The notes under the pieces: generated by a model | Told to the model about the DNA's origin: nothing | The model's input: the letters and a program-made list of their open reading frames with translations, nothing else | Databases searched by the model: none | Position numbers and translations under genes: made by a program | Shown here: positions 41,575-50,909 of the stretch, piece by piece | How the letters are laid out: every line of letters starts with the position of its first letter | Position numbering within the stretch: position 1 is the stretch's first letter | Assembly (NCBI GenBank): GCA_963844845.1 | Contig: CAWJPW010000009.1 | Location: forward strand, 124,001 to 188,000 | Length of the DNA: 64,000 nucleotides | Source of the DNA: CAWJPW01 sp963844845 | Lineage (GTDB): Bacteria; Acidobacteriota; Thermoanaerobaculia; Thermoanaerobaculales; Sulfomarinibacteraceae | Reading direction: 5' to 3'

Positions 41575-42351
41575 ATGACAGCGACACTCGAGACCGTGTT
41601 CGTCATCGGCATGGGTGAGGTTGGGACCCGCCTCGCTCAGGCCCTCGGCGCCGCGGGCGTACCGGTCGTGCCGGTTACCCGAACGGCAGGCTGGGATCGC
41701 GCCACCAGCTCCGCGAGGGGTCTCCGCCTGATCTGCGTCCGCGAGGAGGCCCTCGCCGAGGTGCTGATCCGCCTCTCCGACGTGCCTTCAGATCGCCTCG
41801 TGACGGTCCAGAACGGCTGGATTCAACCGCTTCTCGAGGACCATCCCAACTCGACGCGAGGGCTCATCTGGTTCACCAGCAAGGGCGACTTCTTTCGCGA
41901 GCTGCGCCCCAGCCCGTTCGCCGGCCCGGCCGCCCTGACGCTGACCTCGGCGCTCGAGCGCGGCGGCGTCAGCGTGCGCGCCGTGACCGACGCCCACGAG
42001 TTCGCCCGCCTCGACGCCGACAAGATGGGGTTCAACGCGGTCGTAGGCCTACCATTGGCGGTGCACGGGGTGACGCTCGGCACCTACCTGTCCGATCACC
42101 GCACGGAGGCCGAGTCGGTCTTCACGGAGGCGGTCACCGTGTGCGCCCGCGCTCTCGGCATCGCACCCGACGACGACTGGTGGCCCAGCTTCGTGTCAAG
42201 TGTGGAGCCGCTTTCCTGGGTGTCGGCGTCCAAGGCCAAGGCCCTGGAGTTCCGCAACGGCGCGGTTCAGACCCTCGGACGCGAGCTCGGCATTCGCACA
42301 CCGGTCACCGACCGTCTGCTCACGGCTGCCGGCTGGGGCGATCCGAGCTGA
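41575..42351 (+). CDS. Ketopantoate-reductase-like NAD(P)-binding protein
   Basis: A 258-residue protein with an N-terminal Rossmann motif VFVIGMGEVGTRLAQALGAA (about 8-27), VTVQNGWIQP resembling the VKNGV-type loop of ketopantoate reductases, and DADKMGFNAVVGLPLAVHGV, with Lys in the position of the catalytic lysine. The C-terminal helical domain fits ApbA/PanE-type proteins, but the sequence is divergent, so the substrate is uncertain. ATG at 41575 follows GATGAGG. Confidence 0.72.
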   Translation: MTATLETVFVIGMGEVGTRLAQALGAAGVPVVPVTRTAGWDRATSSARGLRLICVREEALAEVLIRLSDVPSDRLVTVQNGWIQPLLEDHPNSTRGLIWFTSKGDFFRELRPSPFAGPAALTLTSALERGGVSVRAVTDAHEFARLDADKMGFNAVVGLPLAVHGVTLGTYLSDHRTEAESVFTEAVTVCARALGIAPDDDWWPSFVSSVEPLSWVSASKAKALEFRNGAVQTLGRELGIRTPVTDRLLTAAGWGDPS

Positions 42352-42357
42352 GGAGCA

Positions 42358-42408
42358 GGAGTGCGGTGCGGACCGAAGGCCCACACCGCACTCCCATTCG
42401 TTTTCTTC
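42358..42408 (+). terminator. Terminator between convergent reductase-like and slyD genes
   Basis: 11-bp stem GGAGTGCGGTG / CACCGCACTCC (42358-42368, 42384-42394) followed by CATTCGTTTTCTT. Confidence 0.8.
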
Positions 42409-42409
42409 G

Positions 42410-42895
42410 TCAATGGGCGTGGCCACCCTCGTGCGTGTGGCCATGCTCGAGCTCCTCGGCGGTCGCCTCACGAACCGTGACGACCTCCACCGCGAAGTGG
42501 AGCGGCTTCCCCGCGAGGGGGTGATTGCCATCGAGCTTCACGGTGGCATCTCCGATCTCGGTTATCTGAAACGCCTTGGTCCGCCCGTCGGGGTGTTGCG
42601 CCTGTACGAAATCCCCGATCTTGACGTTGAAGTCGAAGCGTGCGCGCTCCACCTCCACCACCTGCTCCGGGTCGTGCTCTCCATAACCCTCGTCCGGCGG
42701 CAGCGTCACCTCGATCTCGTCTCCGGCAACGCGTCCCTCCAGGGCCTTCTCGAGGCCGGGAATGATCTGGCCGTGGCCGTGCAGGTAGCTGAGGGGCTCC
42801 GTACGCTCACTGGCGTCGAGCACGCTGCCCTCTTCGTCCTTGAGGATGTAGTGGAACGACACCACCCGATCCTCGCTGACGTTCATCTCGGTCAT
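42410..42895 (-). CDS. slyD: FKBP-type peptidyl-prolyl isomerase SlyD
   Basis: Cytoplasmic folding helper with proline isomerase and metal-binding activity. The 161-residue protein has the FKBP domain (VSFHYILKDEEGSVLDAS, SYLHGHGQIIPGLEKALEG), an inserted IF chaperone domain (about 70-125) and a His-rich tail (HGHTHEGGHAH), the SlyD metal-binding tail in short form. AGGAG lies 6 bases before the ATG. It follows the parvulin gene after a 43-base gap, likely in one transcript. Confidence 0.95.
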   Translation of the reverse strand: MTEMNVSEDRVVSFHYILKDEEGSVLDASERTEPLSYLHGHGQIIPGLEKALEGRVAGDEIEVTLPPDEGYGEHDPEQVVEVERARFDFNVKIGDFVQAQHPDGRTKAFQITEIGDATVKLDGNHPLAGKPLHFAVEVVTVREATAEELEHGHTHEGGHAH

Positions 42896-42938
42896 GACGG
42901 TCTCCTCTCGGGCCGGCGCGACACCGACACGGACCGGC

Positions 42939-43985
42939 TTACTTTGTACCCGACGGAGCCTTGGCGTCGTCGGTCGTGGGCGCAGCCGAGGCGCCCGGAG
43001 GAACGCCCATCGTCTCGATGTCGGCGCTCTTGCGCAACTGGTCGAGAAGCGTCCCTACCGCCTCTCCGGTCTTGCTCTGAACGACCACACCCTTGAGGCG
43101 GTCGTGAACCTCTTCGAGGCTCCTCGTACCCGCAGGCTTGCGGTCCTCGACCTTGATGACATGGAAGCCGAAGCGGCTGCGCACCACATCGGAGATCTGC
43201 CCAGGCTGAAGGGCGAAAGCAGCGTTCGCGAACGCGGGCACCATCTGGTCGTGGGTGAAGAACCCGAGGTCGCCGCCCTTGGGCGCCGAGGGGCCTTCCG
43301 AAAGCTCCTCGGCAAGCTTGGCGAAGTCCTCGCCCGCCACTGCCCGCTTGTGCGCCGCGACGGCCTTATCATGCGCGGCTTTGACAGTCGCCTCGTCGGC
43401 ATCCTCCGCCACCTTGAAGAGGATGTGGCGGGCGCGCACCTGCTCCGGAACCTCGAACATGTCAGGGTGCTCCTTGTAGAAGCTGCTGATGTCGTCCTCA
43501 GTCACCTGCACCTTGGGCTCGATCTGGGTCTCGATGAGGCTCTGGGCCAGGTCAGACTCGGTGATGATCTGCTTGAGAGCGGCGTAATCGGTACCCCCGG
43601 TGGCGAGGAACTTGTCGAGCGCCTCACGCCCACCGGCCTGCTTGACGATCTCACCGAGGTTCGCTTCGACCCGCTGCTCATTGGGCTTGATCCCCCGGCG
43701 AGTGGCTTCCTGGGCGAGCAACTTGCGGTCGATCACGCGGCCGGTGCCCATCTCGACCAGCTGCTGCTCGGGAATCTTCTGTCCGCGCTGACGCGCCTGC
43801 AGGTCGCGCATCATCAGGCTCACGTCGGAGGTGTACACCGGATCCCCGTTCACCTTCACGATCACGCGGTTCTGTGCATCTGCGCTCGTCGGCGGCTGCG
43901 ACTGAGTCGGCGCCTGCTGCGCTGCGACGCTCAAGGCGATGGTCATGGCCGCCACGACCACCCCTACCCCAAATGACTTGTTCAT
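42939..43985 (-). CDS. Parvulin-type peptidyl-prolyl isomerase, exported (SurA/PpiC-like)
   Basis: A 348-residue periplasmic folding factor. A signal peptide (GVGVVVAAMTIALSVAAQQ) precedes the SurA N-terminal chaperone-like region (VIVKVNGDPVYTSDVSLMMR ... ) and a parvulin domain about 185-290 with VRARHILFKVAEDADEATV, GGDLGFFTHDQMVPAF and FGFHVIKVEDRKP. A short Ala/Pro-rich tail follows. It probably assists outer-membrane proteins such as the Oar-like receptor in this window. AGGAG precedes the ATG. Confidence 0.93.
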   Translation of the reverse strand: MNKSFGVGVVVAAMTIALSVAAQQAPTQSQPPTSADAQNRVIVKVNGDPVYTSDVSLMMRDLQARQRGQKIPEQQLVEMGTGRVIDRKLLAQEATRRGIKPNEQRVEANLGEIVKQAGGREALDKFLATGGTDYAALKQIITESDLAQSLIETQIEPKVQVTEDDISSFYKEHPDMFEVPEQVRARHILFKVAEDADEATVKAAHDKAVAAHKRAVAGEDFAKLAEELSEGPSAPKGGDLGFFTHDQMVPAFANAAFALQPGQISDVVRSRFGFHVIKVEDRKPAGTRSLEEVHDRLKGVVVQSKTGEAVGTLLDQLRKSADIETMGVPPGASAAPTTDDAKAPSGTK

Positions 43986-44108
43986 GAGAATGCTCCTGGT
44001 TCGTCCATGTGAATCGAAATCCCGTCCTCACCCAAACCGGGAGTACGGGCCCTCATACGGCCCGCAAGCATACCACCGCCGGCGGCAGCAGGAACCCTCG
44101 CCGATGCT

Positions 44109-45902
44109 ATGCTCACCCATGTGATCAAGACCGGCCACGCGAGGGATGATGAATCGCCAGGGTTCGGCGCCGGGTTCTTCGCGCCGGAGACGGACAGCGC
44201 CGGCGTCTTCCGCTGGATGAGCCATGAAGCAGAGGTCCAGATTGCCCCCGCAGCGCATGACCGCTACCTCGAGCTCGAGGTCCTTTCGGAGTTCTACGAC
44301 CTGGCGCAAACGTTACGGCTCAGGTGCGGCGAGGTGGACGTCGAGCACCCCCTCCCCCACGGCTGGTGGCCAGTGTCGGTCACCGTGCCGAAGCACACCG
44401 CCACGCTACGGCTTGACGTCACACCATCGTTACCGCCGGCCCACCACGCCAACGACCCACGCAACCTGACCGTGCGTGTCCGCAACCCACGACTTCACGT
44501 CAATGTGGCGCGGCATGCTCGCGTCTCCGCTTCACACGCCAACACGGTCCTCAATCAACGTGAGATGCTCGATGGACGCACCCAGCTGCGTTCGACACCC
44601 CCGGTGCTGGGCATCGACCTCCACGGCGAATGCAACGTGAAACCCCCATGCGTGTACTGCGAGTGGGATGCCATGAAGCGCCTCGAGGGAGTGGCGGCCA
44701 CCCGGTCCTTCGACCCGAACACCCTCGACGGGTACGGCGTGCTCTACGATAACGCCAGACACCTGGTGAACTGCTCCATCGGCGAGCCCTTCATGCTGCG
44801 CGGGCTCGGCCGGCTGCTCGACATCTTCGCAGCCGATGGCAAAACCCTCGAAATGTCCACCAACGGGCAGATCCTCTCCCCCCGTCAGATCGCCGAGCTC
44901 GTCGGCCGTGACGTCCAGCTCTATGTTTCCCTGGACGCAGCCACCCCTGCGACGTACGCGAGGCTCCGCAATGACCGCTTCGAGGCGATCCTGGCGAACC
45001 TCCGCCGTCTCGTGGTTGCCAAGGGCGGCCGAGGCGCGCCACCCTGGCTCAACCTGGTGTTCATGCCGATGCAGGCCAACCGGCACGAGCTCGAGGCGTT
45101 CGTCCGCCTCGCCGCCGAGCTCGACGCCGATCAGCTCATTCTGCGGCCTCTCAACGAGTCTCCGGACATAGACCTTTCCTGGGAGCGCGGGGACTACTCT
45201 TTCGACTATCAACAGGAGAGCCTCGCTTTCGACGAGCTCATCCAGCTCTCGGGAGCGGCCTTCGAGCTTTGCACGCTGCTTGGTGTGCCGCTCGCCAACC
45301 AGCTCGACTTCGGCGGCGCCACCCGCGCAAAGTTCGAGACTCTCTTCGACGAAGGACGTCATGAGGCCGCCTCCGCGCTCGCCGTCAAAGAGTGTGCCAG
45401 GACGCTGCCAGAGGCCACAGGCGCGCCGGAGCACGATCCTCTGGAGGGCGCCACCGACGGCATTCCGGCGGTGCTCTTGTCGACCGCCGGCGACCCTCCC
45501 CCGAGTCTCGGCCGCGAGCGCTGGCCGGCATGCACCGAGCCGTGGCGCAACCTCTATATCCTCCGCCGCGGTGTGATGCCCTGCTGCTACGGCGGTGCGC
45601 CCGTGGCCGGGGTTGATAGCCACCAAGAAGCGTGGAACGGCCCGCTTCTCCAAGAGATCCGCCGTGAGCTGGCGCGCGGCCGTTTCGCTGACTACTGCCT
45701 GCGAAGCCCCGCGTGCCCGTTGGTGCGCAAGACCGAGCACGCCGGCGAGCTACCGCTGGCACAGGTGCTCCTGCTTCAGCTGAGGCGCTCGTGGCAGCGC
45801 CTCAACCGGGTGACGTGGAACCTGCCGCGGAGGGTCCTGGCGCCTTTGAGGTGGGTCCTCAGCCATGCCGCACGTGCGCTGCGCGGGCGCGCTGAGAGGT
45901 GA
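44109..45902 (+). CDS. Radical SAM protein with N-terminal beta-sandwich and SPASM-like tail
   Basis: A 597-residue protein. Residues about 30-140 form a beta-rich domain (HDRYLELEVLSEFYDLAQT) like the sugar-binding sandwiches of polysaccharide-modifying proteins. The radical SAM core follows, with the cluster motif ECNVKPPCVYC (Cys175, Cys181, Cys184), a CX5CX2C spacing rather than the common CX3CX2C, then MSTNGQILSPRQ. The C-terminus has a SPASM-like set of cysteines (WPACTEPW, MPCCYGG, YCLRSPACPL) for a second cluster. The substrate is unknown. A TATGCT hexamer overlaps the ATG at 44109 and suggests a leaderless start at the GTG at 44121 instead. Confidence 0.82.
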   Translation: MLTHVIKTGHARDDESPGFGAGFFAPETDSAGVFRWMSHEAEVQIAPAAHDRYLELEVLSEFYDLAQTLRLRCGEVDVEHPLPHGWWPVSVTVPKHTATLRLDVTPSLPPAHHANDPRNLTVRVRNPRLHVNVARHARVSASHANTVLNQREMLDGRTQLRSTPPVLGIDLHGECNVKPPCVYCEWDAMKRLEGVAATRSFDPNTLDGYGVLYDNARHLVNCSIGEPFMLRGLGRLLDIFAADGKTLEMSTNGQILSPRQIAELVGRDVQLYVSLDAATPATYARLRNDRFEAILANLRRLVVAKGGRGAPPWLNLVFMPMQANRHELEAFVRLAAELDADQLILRPLNESPDIDLSWERGDYSFDYQQESLAFDELIQLSGAAFELCTLLGVPLANQLDFGGATRAKFETLFDEGRHEAASALAVKECARTLPEATGAPEHDPLEGATDGIPAVLLSTAGDPPPSLGRERWPACTEPWRNLYILRRGVMPCCYGGAPVAGVDSHQEAWNGPLLQEIRRELARGRFADYCLRSPACPLVRKTEHAGELPLAQVLLLQLRRSWQRLNRVTWNLPRRVLAPLRWVLSHAARALRGRAER

Positions 45903-46004
45903 CCCCCGTCAGGCGACGCCCCGACAACCGGTCGCTTCGCCCACCACCTCACATTGCGTTCGACGAGGCCGCCTCCGGCTGCGACGCAACGACCGCGGCC
46001 CACC

Positions 46005-46010
46005 TATAAT
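46005..46010 (+). promoter_or_regulatory. -10 element of the AGCS symporter gene, leaderless arrangement
   Basis: A perfect TATAAT ends 7 bases before the ATG at 46018, so transcription would begin at or one base before the start codon. No ribosome-binding site is present. Confidence 0.6.
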
Positions 46011-46017
46011 CCTCTCC

Positions 46018-47376
46018 ATGATCGATTCACTTGTCGCGCTTCGGGACGTGATCTGGGGCGTGCCGCTCCTCGTCCTGCTGGTGGGAACCGGGGTCTTCCT
46101 CACCGCCCGCCTCGGTCTGGTCCAGTTCCGCGGCCTGCTCCACGCCCTCTGGCTGGCGTTCGTGGTGCGCAAGGAAGAGGGCGCAGACGGCGACATCTCC
46201 CACTTCGGCGCCCTCATGACCGCCCTCGCCGCCACGGTGGGCACCGGCAACATCGCCGGCGTCGCCACCGCCATCGCGGCCGGCGGTCCCGGTGCGCTCT
46301 TCTGGATGTGGGTCACCGGGCTGTTCGGCATGGCCACCAAGTACAGCGAGGCGTTTCTGTCGGTGCGCTACCGCATCGTCGATCACCTGGGCACCATGTC
46401 GGGCGGACCCATGTACTACCTGGCCACCGGCGTAGGTGGCAGGCTCGGCAAGCTCCTGGGCGCCCTCTTCGCCCTGTTCGCAGCGGTTGCCGCATTCGGC
46501 ATCGGCAACATGGTCCAGTCCAACTCGGTCGCCGACGTGGTCCGGACCACCTTTGGCGTCCCCCTGTGGGTGACCGGAGCGGTGCTGACCCTCGGCACCG
46601 GCGTGGTGATCCTGGGGGGAATCCGTTCGATCGCCCGTGTCACCGAGGTGCTCGTGCCCGGCATGATCGTGCTCTACATGCTCGGCGCGCTGGCGGTCCT
46701 GGCCATCGAGTGGCGCCAGATTCCACACGTCTTCCAGCTCGTCTTCTCCGGCGCCTTCACCGGGCAGGCGGCCGTGGGCGGGTTCCTCGGCGCGGCGATC
46801 AAGGAGACCATCCGCATGGGCGTCGCCCGCGGGGTCTTCTCAAACGAGTCCGGGCTGGGGTCGGCGGGCATCGCCGCGGCGGCCGCCCAGACCACCAGCC
46901 CGTCCGCCCAGGCCCTCGTGTCCATGACCCAGACCTTCATCGACACCATCGTGGTGTGCTCGCTCACCGGCTTCGTCATCATCGCCTCCGGCGCCTGGAT
47001 GAAGGTGGACGCCGCCGGCGCGGCGCTCACCGGCGCTCCCCTCACCGCGGCCGGCTTCCAGGCCGGGTTGCCCGGCACCTGGGGCGACCTCATCGTGGCG
47101 GTGGGTCTGATCCTCTTCGCCTACTCCACGATCCTCGGGTGGAGCTACTACGGCGAGAAATCGCTGGAGTTCCTCCTCGGCGAGCGCTCGGTGCGGCCGT
47201 ACCGGCTGCTCTTCTGCATTGTCGTGTTCATCGGCGCGCTTCAACCGCTGGAGCTGGTGTGGACCATCGCCGACATCTTCAACGGCCTCATGGCGGTGCC
47301 GAACCTGGTGGGGCTCCTGCTCCTCGCCGGGGTCACCACCACCGGAACCAAAGAGTACTTCGCCCGTAGATCATGA
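46018..47376 (+). CDS. AGCS family sodium:amino-acid symporter
   Basis: Inner-membrane Na+-coupled importer of alanine or glycine, 452 residues with about 10-11 helices. AGCS family motifs include GALMTALAATVGTGNIAGVATAIAAGGPGALFWMW, of which ATVGTGNIAG is the signature, SGGPMYY, and GVARGVFSNESGLGSAG. Sodium dependence fits a cell that also has a Na+-pumping methylmalonyl-CoA decarboxylase. The upstream in-frame extension is non-conserved; the ATG sits just after TATAAT. Confidence 0.95.
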   Translation: MIDSLVALRDVIWGVPLLVLLVGTGVFLTARLGLVQFRGLLHALWLAFVVRKEEGADGDISHFGALMTALAATVGTGNIAGVATAIAAGGPGALFWMWVTGLFGMATKYSEAFLSVRYRIVDHLGTMSGGPMYYLATGVGGRLGKLLGALFALFAAVAAFGIGNMVQSNSVADVVRTTFGVPLWVTGAVLTLGTGVVILGGIRSIARVTEVLVPGMIVLYMLGALAVLAIEWRQIPHVFQLVFSGAFTGQAAVGGFLGAAIKETIRMGVARGVFSNESGLGSAGIAAAAAQTTSPSAQALVSMTQTFIDTIVVCSLTGFVIIASGAWMKVDAAGAALTGAPLTAAGFQAGLPGTWGDLIVAVGLILFAYSTILGWSYYGEKSLEFLLGERSVRPYRLLFCIVVFIGALQPLELVWTIADIFNGLMAVPNLVGLLLLAGVTTTGTKEYFARRS

Positions 47377-47439
47377 GGATCGGCGCTCCGAGCGGCGCGC
47401 CCTTCCCGTGCGGATACCAATCCCCCTCCGGAGGTCCCG

Positions 47440-50400
47440 ATGCGTCATACCATCGCGAGCGCACTGGCGCTCACTCTCGCCCTCGCCGGCCTGGCCGGTG
47501 CGGTCCCGGCGGAGCTTCCCCGCCATCCGGCTCCGTCTCCCGACGGCTCGACCATCGCCTTCTCGTGGCAAGGCGACCTGTGGCTCGTCCCCGCCACCGG
47601 AGGCGAAGCCCGCCGTCTCACCGCCAACCCGGCGAGCGACCGCCACCCGGTGTGGTCGCGGGACGGCAGCGAGCTCGCCTTCGCGTCCGACCGCCACGGC
47701 AACCTCGACGTATTCGTCGCGCCGGTGGACGGAAGTCAACCGCCGCGCCGCCTCACCTTCGCCTCGCGGGACGACGTCCCGGTGGACTTCAGTGCCGACG
47801 GCTCGGCGGTTCTCTTCGTGTCCCGCCGCGACGAGTCGATCCGCTGGATGGCCGGGCTCTACTCGGTGCCGGTTACCGGCGGCACCCCGACCCTCGTCCA
47901 GCCGGCCCTGGTGCAATGGGCGGCGCTGGGGCCCGACGGCGAGAGCCTCGCGTTCGTGCGCGGCGCCACCAAGTGGTGGCGGCGAGGCTACCGCGGCTCC
48001 GCCAACCGCGACCTGTGGCTGCGCACCGCCGACGGTGACTCCGTTCAGCTCACCACCTTCGACGGCGATGACGACCTCCCTTCGTGGGTCGATGCACACA
48101 CCCTCGCCTTTCTCTCGAGCCGGGCCGGGCGGAAGAACGTCTTCCTCCTCGACCTGGTGACCGGCGAGGCGAGCCAGCTCACACACCACGAGGGTTCCGA
48201 CGTGCGCTTCCCCCGCGCCTCGGCGGACGGCTCCCTCGTCGCCTACGAGTTCGAGGACGGCGTGTGGACGGTCCCGACGAGCGGCGGCGAGCCGCACCGC
48301 CTCACGATCACCGTCCGTCCGGATCTCCTCGCCAACCCGGTGGAGCGGCATACCGACCGCAAGGGCGCCGAGGACCTGGCGGTGAGCCCCGACGGCACCC
48401 TCGCCGCCTTCGTCGTGCACGGTGACGTGTTCGTCACCGCGGTGCGATCCAAGGACGAGCAGGAGATCGCCGCGCCACCCACCGTCCAGATTACCGCCAC
48501 GGCCGCCCGCGAGAAGCAGCCGATCTGGGCTCCGGACGGCAAGTCGTTGGTCATCGTCAGCGACCGCGCAGGTACCGACGACCTTTACACCGTGAAGCCC
48601 GCCGACGAGAACGCCGGATGGCTCGACTCCTACCGCTTTACCGCAACACCGCTGGTGGCCACACCAGCCGAGGAGCACACCCCCCGCTTCTCACCCGACG
48701 GCAAGCGGATCGCATTCGTGCGCAACCGCGGTGGCCTCGTGGTAGCCGCTGCCGACGGGAGCGGCGAGCAGGTCCTCTTCAGCCACTTCGAGGCCTCCGA
48801 CTTCCGCTGGTCGCCGGACGGGGCGTTTATTGCCTACTCGATACCCGACCTTCAGTACAACACCGAGGTATGGATCATCCCCTCGGCGGGCGGCACGCCC
48901 TACAACGTCAGCCGCCATCCCGACGAGGACGTACAGCCCAGCTGGTCGCCCGACGGCCGCCGCCTGGTGTGGGTGAGCAAACGTCACGCCGACACCATGG
49001 ACGTGTGGGGCGTCTGGTTGACCCGTGCCGACGCCGAGCGTACGCCCGAAGGTTGGCTCCAGGTCTTCAACCAGAAGGGAAAGAAGGCGAACGAGAAGAG
49101 CGGCGAGGCCGAGGATACGGCCGCGGATGATGACAAGGCCGCGGTGCCCGAGCCGCCCACCGTCACCATCGACTTCGACCACCTCTGGGAGCGCCCCGAG
49201 GCGATCACCTCGCTGCAGGGCGACGAGGGCTCGCCGCTCGTGAGCCCCGACGGCAAGCGCGTGGTCTTCACCGCCGAGCACGAAGGAGAACGTGACCTCT
49301 ACGCCGTTCGCTGGGACGGCAAGGACCAGAAGCGCCTCACCACCGGTGGTCAGGCCCCCTCCGACCTGCAGTTCAGCTCTGACGGCAAGACGCTCTTCTA
49401 CCTCGACAAGGACGGCGCCGTGCGGCGCGTGGATCTGGACGGCAAGGCTGGTGACCCGGTCCCCTTCACCGCACGCTACGAGGTCGATCGTCTTGCCGAG
49501 CGCGGAGAGGTGTTCGACGAGGCCTGGCGGGCGCTCAACCTGTGGTTCTATGACCCCGCCTTCCACGGCGTCGACTGGGCCGCCCAGCACAAGAAGTACC
49601 GGCCGTGGGCGATGGCGGCCTCGGATCCCGAGGACTTCGCCGACGTGGTCAACCTCATGCTCGGCGAGCTCAACGCCTCGCACATGGGCTACTACCCGCG
49701 GGGCGAGAAAGGTGACGGCGACACCACGGGCTGGATCGGGGCATTCTTCGACGCTGCTGCCGGAGGTCCCGGCATCCTCGTGCGCGAGGTCCTCCCCGAC
49801 TCTCCGGCGGCTCGCGCCGACGTCGATCTCAAGCCCGGCGAGCGCGTGCTTGCAGTGGGCACCAATGAGGTCGGGCCGGACACCAATATCTACGGGCTCT
49901 TGACCGACACCGTGAAGGAGCGCACCTTCCTGCGCGTACGCGGCACCGACGGCAGCGAGCGCACCGTGAACCTGGTGCCGGTGGCCTACCGGCAGGAGTA
50001 CCAGCTCCGCTATGAGGAGTGGGTCCGGCAGCGCCGCGCTCTGGTCGACAAGCTGTCGGAAGGCAGGCTCGGCTACCTGCACATCCAGGGCATGGACATG
50101 CCCTCCTTCGAGGACTTCGAGCGCAGCCTCTACGCAGCAGGCCACGGCAAGGAGGGGCTCATCATCGACGTCCGCTCCAACGGCGGCGGATGGACCACCG
50201 ACTACCTCATGGCGGCACTCATGGTGCAGCGCCACGCCTACACCGTGCCGCGCGGTGCCGATGGCGTCACCAAGGCCTACCCGAGCACCGAGCGTCTGCC
50301 GCTCGCCTCGTGGACCAGGCCGGCCCTCGCCCTGTGCAACCAGGAGTCGTACTCCAACGCCGAGATCTTCTCGCACGCCTTCAAGACCCTCAAGCGGGGT

Positions 50401-50667
50401 CCCCTGGTGGGCATGCCGACGTTCGGCGCCGTCATCTCCACCGGTGGCCAGGCACTGCTCAACGGCGCCTGGGTCCGCCTCCCGACGCGCGGCTGGTGGG
50501 TCGCCAAGACGGGCGTCAACATGGAGCACCACGGCGCCGTCCCCGACGTGATCGTGGCCCAGCCGGTGGACCAGGACACATCGGCCACCGAGGACACCCA
50601 GCTTTCCAAGGCCGTCCAGGTGATGCTGGACGGCTTGGAGAAGGATCCCCGCCACGGGGCGTGGTAG
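47440..50667 (+). CDS. Secreted Tricorn-like protease (S41 family)
   Basis: A 1,075-residue exported protease. A signal peptide (about residues 1-22, SALALTLALAGLAGAVP) leads into repeated WD40/TolB-like propeller blades (about 30-640, e.g. WSRDGSELAFASDRHGN, FSPDGKRIAFVRN), a charged linker, a PDZ domain (about 760-850, VREVLPDSPAARADVDLKPG) and the S41 tail-specific-protease domain with LGYLHIQGMDMPSFEDFERS and ESYSNAEIF, where Ser972 is the probable nucleophile. The layout matches Tricorn core proteases of archaea and their bacterial relatives, which degrade oligopeptides in series with aminopeptidases. CGGAGG lies 5 bases before the ATG. Confidence 0.9.
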   Translation: MRHTIASALALTLALAGLAGAVPAELPRHPAPSPDGSTIAFSWQGDLWLVPATGGEARRLTANPASDRHPVWSRDGSELAFASDRHGNLDVFVAPVDGSQPPRRLTFASRDDVPVDFSADGSAVLFVSRRDESIRWMAGLYSVPVTGGTPTLVQPALVQWAALGPDGESLAFVRGATKWWRRGYRGSANRDLWLRTADGDSVQLTTFDGDDDLPSWVDAHTLAFLSSRAGRKNVFLLDLVTGEASQLTHHEGSDVRFPRASADGSLVAYEFEDGVWTVPTSGGEPHRLTITVRPDLLANPVERHTDRKGAEDLAVSPDGTLAAFVVHGDVFVTAVRSKDEQEIAAPPTVQITATAAREKQPIWAPDGKSLVIVSDRAGTDDLYTVKPADENAGWLDSYRFTATPLVATPAEEHTPRFSPDGKRIAFVRNRGGLVVAAADGSGEQVLFSHFEASDFRWSPDGAFIAYSIPDLQYNTEVWIIPSAGGTPYNVSRHPDEDVQPSWSPDGRRLVWVSKRHADTMDVWGVWLTRADAERTPEGWLQVFNQKGKKANEKSGEAEDTAADDDKAAVPEPPTVTIDFDHLWERPEAITSLQGDEGSPLVSPDGKRVVFTAEHEGERDLYAVRWDGKDQKRLTTGGQAPSDLQFSSDGKTLFYLDKDGAVRRVDLDGKAGDPVPFTARYEVDRLAERGEVFDEAWRALNLWFYDPAFHGVDWAAQHKKYRPWAMAASDPEDFADVVNLMLGELNASHMGYYPRGEKGDGDTTGWIGAFFDAAAGGPGILVREVLPDSPAARADVDLKPGERVLAVGTNEVGPDTNIYGLLTDTVKERTFLRVRGTDGSERTVNLVPVAYRQEYQLRYEEWVRQRRALVDKLSEGRLGYLHIQGMDMPSFEDFERSLYAAGHGKEGLIIDVRSNGGGWTTDYLMAALMVQRHAYTVPRGADGVTKAYPSTERLPLASWTRPALALCNQESYSNAEIFSHAFKTLKRGPLVGMPTFGAVISTGGQALLNGAWVRLPTRGWWVAKTGVNMEHHGAVPDVIVAQPVDQDTSATEDTQLSKAVQVMLDGLEKDPRHGAW

Positions 50668-50673
50668 GACGCA

Positions 50674-50705
50674 CCCCGGGGGGCGGCTGCCGCCGCCCCC
50701 CGGGG
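50674..50705 (+). terminator. Long hairpin after the Tricorn-like gene
   Basis: A perfect 14-bp stem CCCCGGGGGGCGGC / GCCGCCCCCCGGGG with TGCC loop, 7 bases after the stop. There is no T-run, so it may act as an mRNA-end stabiliser or weak terminator. Confidence 0.6.
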
Positions 50706-50832
50706 GAACCACGAGGAATGGGCCCAGCGTGAGAGGTCCACTACCCGTCTCGCCACCCATTGAACGTGACCTCTCAACCTGTACTCACCGAGCGGCCCCA
50801 GAATGCATCGGCGCTTCCCGGCGTTACCGACG

Positions 50833-50862
50833 TTGACCGCCCACGGCGGGAGAATGTAGGTT
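50833..50862 (+). promoter_or_regulatory. Promoter of aceE
   Basis: -35 TTGACC (50833-50838), 18-base spacer, -10 TAGGTT (50857-50862). It lies about 45 bases before the aceE ATG. Confidence 0.5.
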
Positions 50863-50909
50863 GCGCCCGGCTCGCCTCCGGGCACTCACAGGACGAGGAG
50901 ACGCACCAC

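Noticed and set aside
48691..50760. 689-residue minus-strand open frame opposite the Tricorn-like protease
   Set aside because: Antisense shadow; the plus-strand protein has clear propeller, PDZ and S41 motifs.
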